A DNA stretch of 64,000 bases from Agrostemma githago (Eukaryota > Streptophyta > Magnoliopsida > Caryophyllales > Caryophyllaceae), in NCBI GenBank assembly GCA_958450325.1, contig OY288259.1, forward strand, positions 58,740,987-58,804,986, written 5' to 3'. Numbering within the stretch: the stretch's first letter is position 1; every line of letters begins with the position of its first letter. The position numbers and the translations under genes are program-made. This document shows, in pieces, positions 13,080 through 23,080 of this stretch. A model generated the notes under the pieces. The model saw nothing but the letters and a program-made list of their open reading frames with translations. It was not told the DNA's origin and did not search any database.

Positions 13080-14899
13080 GGTTGCGTTTGGATACTTAGA
13101 ATTGATTTGAATATCAAGAATCCAAAATGGTGTTTGGGTACCATTGGATTTGGATTTGGATTTCGGGCGGGTATAATCGGGTCAAGGTCACTAATTTTTA
13201 TTTTTAAAAATCTTTCATTAGAAAAATGTAAATGTTCGAATACGGGAAATTTTTTGTAAAGAAAAACAAATATTACGACAAGATTAAGCGAAAAAACAAA
13301 CAAACGACAAAGTGACAGAATACGGGCTGCTTTTTAGTGACGTTGATAAGGGCACCAAGTTGGATGATTACATAAATTTGTGAAATTGTGCAACAGTAGA
13401 GAGTCAGGCGAGGAATGTGTCTCAAGAAATCAGAGATAATATATACGATAAATGTCAAATTAAATTATAGGCATTATATATGGTGCGTTGTAGTTAGAAT
13501 AAAAGACTAATTAAAGTTCCTTGTACATAAATATACATAGATATAAATATCCACTGGGTAAAATGGGAATATATTACAATCAACAACGATGAAATATGTG
13601 ATAAAAACAAATTTGTCATTATTAGCGCACAAGTTATAATAATGAATGAAAAACAAATTTTGTCATTATACCTTTACTTATTTATAATAGTACAATTATG
13701 AATGTATTTGAAATGATAGTAAAGTTCAAAATACGACTTTATATTTATAATTGTAGTCTTGTAGATACTCTGTTCGCCACGTTAGAGTCTTAAAGACCAT
13801 GCGATGGAGTTGATAATCTTACTTTCTTAATTTTTTTTGTTGATATCTATGGACGAACAATTACTCTTATTTATTCATCTTCTTATAATTTTCTTCTTAT
13901 AATTTTTCGATGTGGGTTAATTTTTTTGTTGATATCTAAGGACGAACGATTGCTCTTACTTATCATAATAAAATAAAGAAAAATAAAATATATCTACCTA
14001 TATTAGGATAATAATAATTTTAATTTTATTATTAATTATTTTAAAATTTTAATTTTATATTTTTAGAATTTCTAAAGAATTGGAGTATAAGGTTTTTGGT
14101 TTATAGTCTTAAAAATTCTTTTTAAATTCATTTTATGACTCAATTTTTTTTTTATTAATATTTAATAACGAATTATTACTCTTATTTATATAATAGAAAT
14201 CTATGAATTCATTATAATTTTTTGATGTGAGATAATTTTATTTACCTTTATAGTCTAAAGAGATTTTTTAAGACACGAAAGATTTTTGGTTAATATCTAA
14301 AATTGAATGATTATTACTCTTATTTATAATAAAATTCTATAATATTATATTACTATAATTTTTCAATGTGAGACAATTTAACTTGGCTCTTATTTATAAT
14401 ACGAAGTAAGAAAATTTCATCACCCATCGTAGTTTCATCACTTTGCTTATCATATTTTAGCTTTTTTTAGACTCAAAAGATTTATTGCTCTAATTTATTT
14501 AAGGAGTAATATAGAATTCATCGCCTTATTATAATTTTTTGATGAGGAGATTTTTTACTTATGTTTATAATCTTATGAGGTCCAACTTTGTTGGGTGATA
14601 ATCGTCGGTTTATATAGTGATAATTTTTTATCTTAAATGGAGTTTGAGGTGGAGTAGGTTTTGTTTTCCATATACAAATTTTTATATTCTTTATTAACAT
14701 AAAAAATATATTAAAAAATTCCGACCAATCATATCGCTCGAAAAGTTCCTGCTTTGTTAATATATATTGATTTGAGAAAACCAAATTTGAACTATGTTGG
14801 ATTTGGTCAAAATTTCAAATCCAAATCTCAAGGTTTCCAAACGTTCGAAATATTTCAAATCTGAAATTCAAATCCAAATCTAAGTTCCCAAACATGCCA
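13080..14899. mobile_element. Long relative of the 6332-6775 MITE, inverted
   Basis: The ends GGTTGCGTTTGGATAC and GTTCCCAAACATGCCA match the 444-bp element in reverse orientation. The direct repeat TCA flanks it (13,077-13,079 and 14,900-14,902). The first 240 and last 120 bp align with the short element. The 1.45-kb interior (about 13,320-14,780) has no counterpart there and no recognisable transposase. Degenerate repeats around GATATCTA-GGACGAAC...TTACTCTTATTTAT recur near 13,835, 13,925, 14,155 and 14,290. Confidence 0.65.
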
Positions 14900-14926
14900 T
14901 CAGGTTATTTTCGTGACTACGGAGTA

Positions 14927-15131
14927 CTCCCTCTGTTTATTTGATATCTTCCATATTTCTTTTTTCAACAATTTCTTTGATTTCTTCCACTTTTCTTTTT
15001 TTCTATCACATTTCTCTCTTATTATCTAGGTGGTCCACTTACTTTACTCCCTCTCTACTTTTATTTATTTTATTATTTTTCTTAAGAAATGTGTCACTTT
15101 TAAAGTGGAAGAAATCATAGAAACGGAGGGG
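14927..15131. mobile_element. Stowaway MITE
   Basis: About 205 bp between TA dinucleotides, in opposite orientation to the 7040-7242 element and clearly of the same family (TTTCTTAAGAAATGTG and AGGTGGTCCACTTAC match in complement). It starts CTCCCTCTGTTTA and ends AAACGGAGGGG. Confidence 0.85.
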
Positions 15132-15393
15132 TACTATTTAATACTGTACATCGTACCTACAAAAAAATGTTAACTATTTATCAAAAAAAGTGATAACCAA
15201 CTTACCTTTAAAATGATGACTTTTTATCATAAATTACAAATTTTTACTATTGTCACAAAATATAACGTTTATACACAATAATTACTGTAAATTGAAATGT
15301 ACAGTATCAGGTTTGTTTTAAACAATACAATAATCAATTACTTATATATTTTATGAGTATTAAATACTCCGTATTAATTACTTCCTATTTATA

Positions 15394-15987
15394 CTAGTAT
15401 AGCACCCGCGTAAATACGCAGTAAATTTAGTTTGTTATTTTAATAGATGAAATATCTATAATTACTAATTGAACGATTTTTGAGATATGAGGTTTACGTA
15501 GGTGGTCACAATTATATTTTTATTATGTATTATTCAAAATAAGTTTGAGTTTGAAATATACTCTGTATTATTTTAATGACTATTTTTAATAAAGAGTATC
15601 CTTATTATTTTAATGACTATTTTTTAATAAAGAGTATCACGTATTGCTAAGGGTAAGTGTCGATCATTCGGAGAAAGTATTTTTAGAAGGTCGTATATTT
15701 ATAAAGTTGGATATCGAACAAAGTTGTGATGACCATCGTTTCTTCAGTCGAGAAGTTTTGAGTGAAGAACACATTTATTTTCCATAGGGCCGTGTATAAG
15801 ATTTATATTTCACATGATCCCACATGAGCTATATGAGATTTACATTTTTTTTTTCATTGTTTAGATGATCCATGGTTTAAGTGGCCCATTATATAGTAGG
15901 AATAGTATTAGGCGGGAAAATGGATGAAGGAGAGAGCGACACGTCATAATTTTTCTAGTTCCCTTTATCCTTTTAGTATATAGGGGA
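15394..15987 (-). mobile_element. Non-autonomous Helitron, 594 bp
   Basis: Read on the minus strand, the element begins TCCCCTATATACTAAAAGGA after an A. It ends with a perfect GCGTA-TT-TACGC hairpin, ten bases, then CTAG before a T. These are the canonical Helitron marks: TC start, 3' hairpin, CTRR end, insertion between A and T. No Rep/helicase is encoded. Confidence 0.75.
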
Positions 15988-16024
15988 TTTAATGTCTTAC
16001 ATACAACCCTATGGATTGTATTTA

Positions 16025-16278
16025 GGCCCTGTTTTTTTCGGCTGAAACAGGGCTGGGCTGAGCTGAGCTGGTCTGATAGGAGCTAAGCTGGTCTGATAGG
16101 AGCTGAGCTGGACTGATAGAAGCTGAGCTGAGCTGAATTAAAAGAAGCTGAAACTAATAACTACTTATATAAATTATCTAATAATATTTTAAAAAATGAG
16201 AAAAAAATATAAAAAATTATAACACTAAATAATAATAATTATTATAATAATAATTATAATAATAATTAATAAATTAAT

Positions 16279-16314
<36 letters not shown>

Positions 16315-16892
16315 TAATTAATTAATAATAATAGAAATGATAATAACAACAACAACATAGTACTCACTCCAATTCATTTGATTTCTACTTTTGTTTTTTT
16401 TTTAGTACTTGACAATAGAAAATATTATGCATATATCTTTGATTATGTAATATACAAAATTTTAAATTTTCATATTCTTAAATCTTAATACAATACAAAT
16501 AATATTCATATGCTATATTGTGTGGGTAAGTTGTAAATATTTGAATGTAACATTCATTTCAAGACCACAAAATATTATGAAGTGCATAATAATATTAATA
16601 ATTTTTATAATACCAATGATGATAAAAAAATTGAAAATAATACAATAACGATAATAATAACAATGACGATGAGGATAACGACAATGACGATGATAATAAT
16701 AATTTGTTATTATTATTAACATTGAGAGATATAAGTAATAAAAATAACAGCAACAACAACAATATTATGATCATTATTATTATTTTTTATGAAAAGAAAC
16801 TTTCATTAATATCGAATGCAATAACAACAACAACAATAATAATAATAACTTATTGTAATTTGTTTCGATCTTAATGCAACTTCCGTTTCATA

Positions 16893-16949
<57 letters not shown>

Positions 16950-17190
16950 TAATAATAATAATAATATATATTATTATTATTATTATTTATTTATTTTAAG
17001 AATTGAAAATATTGAAGCTGGGCTGAAAATATTAGAGCTCAGCTGAGCTGAGCTTATAGGAGCTGGGCTGAGCTGATACGAGCTGGGCTGAGCTGATACG
17101 AGCTGGGCTGAGCTGATACGAGCTGGGCTGAGCTGATAAAAGCTGAGCTGATCTGAAACGGACTGAAAATAAGCTGAAAAGAACAGGGCC
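16025..17190. mobile_element. Tourist-like element with AGCTGAGCTG subterminal arrays
   Basis: The ends are GGCCCTGTTTTTTTCGGCTG and CAGCTTTTCTTGTCCCGG read as complement (top strand AGCTGAAAAGAACAGGGCC), flanked by TTA (16,022-16,024 and 17,191-17,193). Inside each end lies an array of GAGCTGAGCTG-like motifs; on the right, four 20-bp units AGCTGGGCTGAGCTGATACG run 17,061-17,140. The centre is AT-rich with several (TAA)n tracts at about 16,270-16,330 and 16,905-16,990. I find no transposase. Confidence 0.75.
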
Positions 17191-17690
17191 TTAATATAAC
17201 CCTATTGCGTAAGAATCTTCGAAGAAATGTGTGTATTTAACCTAACCCTATTGCGTAACCCTATTACATTCCTTACATACAACCCTATTTATTATAAGAA
17301 TCTTCAAAGAAATGTTTGTATTTTTATTGCGTAATGAAAGTTATAAGAGCATATTATGAAGTATGATCCTAATTCCTAACGACAATTGAAGTTGAATGTA
17401 GGTTATGCATGATTGACAGCCACTCAAGATAGTATATTTCGGTTTAAAAAGATGTACTCGCATTAAAACTTAAAAGTGCTTATATAAACAAATCTGATTG
17501 ATTGAAAATTACCTTTTCTATTTAAAACCAAAATTTGATGAAAATAAATAAAACGAATTTACTAACTATGATTCTTTTAAATTGTTATGCTCTTACCGAT
17601 TATGAGAAATATTTTAACTAAATACTAGTACAACATAATGATTTCAAAAAATCGGAGAGATATTACTTACTCGTAAAAGATACTCGAACA

Positions 17691-18167
17691 TCCTTATCCT
17701 TTTATTTTATTATACTAAATGAGAAACCAATGGAAAAGAACTAGACACGTGTCAAGCTCTCAACGATTGGTTGACGCCTAAACAATTTTTAGCTTTAATT
17801 AAAGAAATAATCTTGCATAAAGTACAAGATCAAGCAATTATTAGCAAGACCTCCTACAATAAACAAGCAAATAAAATCAACATTAATCTTCGAAAGATCA
17901 AATAATTTTGTATAATATATATTAAAGAGTTTGAAAGATTACTCAAATCAAATACAATAATATCAATGTTCTACCCAAAAGAAAAAAAATGAGAAAATCG
18001 CCTAAAGACCTATTACTTCGTGCATATCTCTTGAGAATAATAGAATGTCCTATCCAAATATTAGAAACGTTTACGCAAATAGAATATAAATCTTTAAATT
18101 TATCGTCATTATTAACCTAATGGAGTATCTTAATAATAAGCCGTGCATTGCACGGGGCCTAAACTAG
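17691..18167 (+). mobile_element. Non-autonomous Helitron, 477 bp
   Basis: Starts TCCTTATCCTTTTATTTTAT after an A. It ends with the hairpin CCGTGC-ATT-GCACGG, eight bases, then CTAG before a T. Its first 75 bp resemble those of the minus-strand Helitron at 15,394-15,987 (ACTAAA...GAACTAGA...GACGTGTC or ACACGTGTC), so the two probably belong to one group. No coding capacity. Confidence 0.65.
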
Positions 18168-18434
18168 TACGATTAAGATTTATACTGATAGCCTGATAGG
18201 GAAAGATGTCAGATTATTTCTTCGCAATTTTTCCTACTCGAATGGTTCAAGTGTTGAGCACATTGGGATTAACTATTAAGAAAGGTTCCTACCAAAATTG
18301 TGCCTAAATTGGTTTAATTGGCAATAAAAGAAAGTGTCATTTGACTTTATTGGAAGTTGCTCTACGGTGGGCTTCATTTCTACGCATGCTACGTTTTCTT
18401 CTCCAATAAATGATACCGGAGTACTCTTCGTATT

Positions 18435-18920
18435 CCCTGATACCCGGTTTTTGGTTCATAGTAAGACTAGTTATCATTATATTAGTGATGTTGGGTAAGG
18501 GATTCGAACCCAGGTCCATTAAATATGAAGTCGATCATGTAACCAACTTTACAACTTCATACTTAATGTCAAAACTTAATGAAATTTTTTACATATTATA
18601 CTTAAACTATTTCTCAAAACCTTCCTCACTTATAGATTATTCACGACATGTTGCAAATATTTGTCTCTATTTTTTTCCTATAATGTAATTAGTTTATTTA
18701 CTTTGGTAATGATTTTAATAACTGTGTGATAAAAATATGATTTAAAACATATATAAGCATTTTTTGACAAGTCTCTCATTGTTCATTATTATATAAAAAA
18801 AATATCGTAAAAATAATTTTAAAATGCAAAAATGTTGGAAAAAAAATAGTGCCCCCTAGCTGAAAAATCCTAGGTTCGCCACTGCCTCATACCCTTACAC
18901 GGTGAACCAAATAGTCCCTT
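18435..18920. repeat. Insertion of unknown type in duplication unit B
   Basis: About 485 bp interrupts sequence that is continuous in unit A near 7823 (ACTCTTCGTATT joining directly to AAATGACAT). The insertion is bounded by similar 8-mers (TTCGTATT and TTTGTATT). It carries a tRNA B-box-like GGGTTCGAATCCC on the minus strand near 18,500. Near its right end is a CTAGGTTCGCCACTG block like the terminus of the hAT-like element at 30,828. Confidence 0.45.
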
Positions 18921-19969
18921 TGTATTAATGACATGTTTTCGTATTAGAAAGCACGATGCTTAAGAAAAATAATAAACAAATGATAAAGGATACGGTCATT
19001 TACGAAATATTTAATACTCCACGTGATAAACAAACTAGTTTTATGACCTATGAAAAATTACAGAATGTTTGTAAAATTTATTTATTTGTTTAATATTTTC
19101 ACAATTCAAATAAATTTGTTACTCCCATCGTTTCATTGATTTCTTCTACCTTAAAAGTGGCACATTTTTTAAAAAAATAATAAAATCTCTATATATATTA
19201 ATTGAGTGCATCCACTGCTGACATGGCAGCGTGGATGTACTCCTTCGCTGATATGACATGCTCATATGCATTCTAAGATTTTGGAATCATAGTTACTAAA
19301 AATAAATTTGATAATTATCCGACGTACATAAATGATCCACTCAAATCAATTAATATAACATTTACATAATATTATCATTCACATATAATTATTATTCGTA
19401 TAACATTATTATAAATATTAAATATATTTGAAAAAAAATTGATATTTTCGTAAATATATTTAAAACAAATTTTTTATTTTTATTTTTAGAATACAAAAAG
19501 TTGATATTGCAGTATTAATTTTTAATACCGAAATTATTGTCATGCAATAATCGTAATATAAATAATATAGATAGATTGATGTAATCGAACAATAAATGAA
19601 AAATAATAAATTATATGTCTAATTCATCATGTACGTATTCAGTCCTAGAGTTTATATGTCTAAAAACATCAAAACTGATTAAAAGATGTATTTAAGGGTA
19701 AGATTAGCATTCAAACTTTCACTTTTCCAAACTCTTTAATTTTACAATTAAGGGTTGAAAATTAATAACGACAATTAATGTTACTCAATCCCGTAAAAAA
19801 TAAAGTGGTAGCATAATATGAAAACATATCAAACGGGTACAGTTGATCGGGTCATACGGGTCGGATCAAATATTGGTCGGGTTATACATGTCAAGGGGTT
19901 TAGGGTTAGAAATAGTTTCGAATGTCTATATTTTTTTTACCAACTTTTTAAGTCCAACACAAATAATTT

Positions 19970-19972
19970 TAA

Positions 19973-20050
<78 letters not shown>

Positions 20051-20052
20051 CA
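19970..20052. repeat. Self-complementary (AAT)n(ATT)n microsatellite
   Basis: A run of AAT/ATA triplets passes directly into a run of TTA triplets, so the two halves can pair as a hairpin. The isoleucine and leucine runs in open frames here are artefacts of this tract. Confidence 0.9.
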
Positions 20053-21266
20053 TCTTTAATAATAATGTTTGTACTTCAAAAATATTAATTCAATTTTTAA
20101 TTTTTTTTTTTATTAAATGGTAAAAAATGTTGTATTAAAGTTAATATTTGTAATTTAAAATACATATTTAATTTTAAACATTTTATTAATTTTAGTAAAT
20201 TCTCAGTTTCTCACTGACCTAACGGGTTGAATGGGATGGGTCAGGTTTCGACCCTAATTAACGGATCATATTGGGGTCGGTAAAACGGTTTGCGGGTCAA
20301 AAAAATAGGTCCACGGCCTTAAAAAGGGGTTGATTGCAAACATAAAAAATGAATCTAAATATTTTAACTGATTTAAATAATTAATCTGGTACGTATTCGA
20401 TCCTATAAAAGAATTTATATGTTTAAAAACAATGAGAGCAAAATCGATTGAAAGATATTTAGGGGTAAGATTAGTATCCGGACTATACTTTTAATTCCGT
20501 TTAAGGTTCTGAACTCTGATCTTTAACTTTACGGTTACGGGTTGAAAATTAACACCGTCAATTAAAGTTATTCAACCCCTCAAAAATAAAGCGGAAGTGT
20601 AATATGTATACCTGTCAAATGGGTCCAACGGGTCGGGTCCAAATAAGGGGCAGATCAAATATAAGTCGGGTTATATAGGTCACGGTTCGGATTAGGGTAA
20701 AAAATAGTTTCGAATGCCTATATTCCAACAAAAATATTTTTAATATTAATTTTTTTTTATTTTAATATTACTATGGTACTCTTTAAGAATGTTTATATTT
20801 TAAAAAATGATTATTAATTCAATTTTTAAAATTATTTTACAATTAAATGATATAAAAAGCTGTATCAAATTGAATATTTATAATAAAAAATATTTATTTT
20901 TAAATATAAATCTAAATATAATATTTCGATATAAATATTTTATTCAATTTTAATAAATTTCCACTAACCGAACGGGTCGGGTAGGGTATCGACCATAAAT
21001 TCACGAGTTATTTTGGGTTCAGTGAAACAAGTCGTGGGTCTAAAAAACGGGTTTATGACCCTAAAGGGGTGTCAAATTCTTTTTTTTTTCTTTTAACTAA
21101 TTTTTGAGATTGTATGACATTGTTTCTTTCAGTTTTTTTTTTTGTTAATCAGGCTGATAATGTATATACATAGTACTATGAATATTTTTTTAAAATTCAT
21201 ATTTTATTTGATTTCATATATGATATATCTCGTTCATAAGTTCGTAGTTTTATTTCAATTTATATA

Positions 21267-21457
21267 CTCCCTCCGATTCTTTAGATTCGCAACGTTTACT
21301 ATTTGCACAAATAATAAGGTTGTGAGTGGAGATGGTGGGTCTCACCAATAAAGTAAAAATCTTACGCAAACAAAACCCTACCTATTATAGAAATGTTGCA
21401 AACCTAATGAATTTGCCGAATATGGAATATGTTGCGAATCTAAAGAATCGGATGGAG
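21267..21457. mobile_element. Stowaway MITE nested in the Helitron
   Basis: A 191-bp foldback flanked by TA. The left end is CTCCCTCCGATTCTTTAGAT and the right end is its near complement ATCTAAAGAATCGGATGGAG. It lies near the 3' end of the Helitron. Confidence 0.88.
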
Positions 21458-21759
21458 TATAACATAACTATAAACTGACCCGTGAATCTTCACGGGTGAT
21501 AAAACTAGTATGTAAAAATAGAGAGGGGGTAAAGTATGTGGGCCACTTAGGTAAGAGAGAAATTTGATAGCAAAAAAAGAAAGTGGAAGAAATCAAAGAA
21601 ATAAGTGAAAAATGAAATGTTGAAGATATAAATGAAATAGAGGAAGTACAAAACTATTTCGTTCGAGGACACTTACGATAATATTTGAATAGTTAATCAC
21701 GAAGAGAAAAATTATGTATTTGATGCACTATTATCAAACAGATGAAGATTTCGTAAGTA

Positions 21760-22059
21760 CTCCTTCCGTTTTTTTATTTTTGCCCCGTATTCCTTTTTTG
21801 GCAAGTTTTTATTTTTTGCCCCACTTCTTAACTTTCCTTATTTGTCATGTATATATTACCATATTATCCTTATATTTTTCTATTATTTACTCATTATGTC
21901 ATTGAATTGATTAAACTAACATTATATTCCTTTCACTTTGATGACTCATTGGTGTCTAGTCACCAATTTCATCATCATCTATCTCTTTATCAATAATTTA
22001 TCAAATTTTTTAATTTATGTGTTAAACATAATGAGACAAAAATTAAAAACCGGAGGGAG
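21760..22059. mobile_element. Stowaway-like MITE
   Basis: 300 bp between TA dinucleotides, starting CTCCTTCCGTTTTTTTA and ending TTAAAAACCGGAGGGAG. The arms carry TTTTTGCCCC and GAGACAAAAA, so pairing is imperfect. No coding capacity. Confidence 0.75.
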
Positions 22060-22169
22060 TATTAACTTATGGAGTATGTATATATTGGACTATTGTTATC
22101 ATGGGACTGACTCGCTTCTATTTACAACAGTACGTATTTATTTATGGTTTTATAGAAGTGACTTCGTGG

Positions 22170-22350
22170 ATTTGTGGGCTTACGTTTAGGCATAGGTTGG
22201 GCTTTTTGGTCTTGAATCTCTAGTTCGAATCTCCCTCATATCTGACTATGTAGGTCTCGTATCAAACTGAAGACAATGCACCTTATATCTTAGCCCAGTC
22301 ATTAACGTCAGGTAACCAGGACGATAAATCTCGAGTTTTTGAATCTCCCT
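22170..22350 (+). repeat. Possible tRNA-derived SINE fragment
   Basis: GGCATAGGTTGGGC (A-box-like) is followed about 30 bp later by AGTTCGAATCT (B-box-like), then a partial repeat of TTGAATCTCCCTCAT. There is no clear poly-A tail or target duplication, so this is a weak call. Confidence 0.3.
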
Positions 22351-22399
22351 CATCTATATTGTACGGAGTAATACGACTAAACAATGCTAGGGTTAAATA

Positions 22400-23080
22400 A
22401 TGATACTTGTAATAAATTTAAGTATACCGTTGATTTATATGATAAATATCTCCTACCACGATTGAAAGGTTCGATTTGACCTGAACATAGTCCACTCATT
22501 AACCTCGAAAAAATTAACAACATGAAACTAATCTTCATAATAATATCATTTCTTTATACAACTGATAATTTGACAAATCATTAAAAAAAGAAAAAAGATA
22601 AAATACAATATCATTACAACCAAATACAGTAAATAATAAATCCCTCTCTTAAAAAAAAGATCACAACAAATAAAAATCCACATCCATAAAAAATAAAACA
22701 CTCCAATAAATACCATAATTAACAAATGTAAACTATACTAAAAAAAAATACCCACCTAAAATAATCTAAACAGTGATCCAAACAAAGTAGTTTGATCCAA
22801 TACTTACGGGACACGTGTTAGTGTACCACCCTCCAATTTTCAACTTGTTCTGGTCCCCGATTAATTAAATAAAATTAATAAATAAATAGTAAATAAAAAT
22901 AATAAAAATACTAAAAAAGGTTGAAGTAGGGAACATGTCATGTGACTTCACAGGTTAGCAAATCCCACCACCACTTGGCACTTTACTCTTTTTTTTTTTT
23001 TTTTCCAAATACTTCGACGTAAGTTAATTAGGCTCCTGTAAAACCGTTTTACACCAAATATATTGTAAGACGATTTTACG
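22400..23080. other. AT-rich 3' flank of the bZIP gene
   Basis: No coding potential recognised. The sequence is AT-rich with short A and T runs and probably includes the bZIP 3' UTR close to 23,080. Confidence 0.5.

Larger units (their letters stand above)
19186..21508 (+). mobile_element. Helitron, 2.3 kb, inside a Stowaway MITE
   Basis: Starts TCTCTATATATATTAATTG after an A. It ends with the hairpin CCCGTGAA-TC-TTCACGGG, eight bases, CTAG, then T. The uninterrupted Stowaway at 7040 proves both borders. The interior holds two diverged copies of a roughly 750-bp unit (about 19,620-20,370 and 20,376-21,090) with GGGTCGGGTCAAATA-type motifs, an (AAT)n/(ATT)n tract at 19,970-20,050, and a nested Stowaway at 21,267. 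No Rep/helicase frame, so it is non-autonomous. Confidence 0.82.
19122..21646. mobile_element. Stowaway MITE split by a Helitron
   Basis: The left part (19,122-19,185) and right part (21,509-21,646) together match the complete Stowaway at 7040-7242, in the order ACCTTAAAAGTGGCACATTT ... GGGCCACTTAGGTAAGAGAG. The join falls exactly between AATAAAA and TATGTAAAAA, where the complete copy reads AATAAAATAAGTAAAAG. TA flanks both outer ends. Confidence 0.85.

Noticed and set aside
19818..20123. Open frames with Asn and Ile or Leu runs
   Set aside because: Produced by the (AAT)n(ATT)n microsatellite inside the Helitron.
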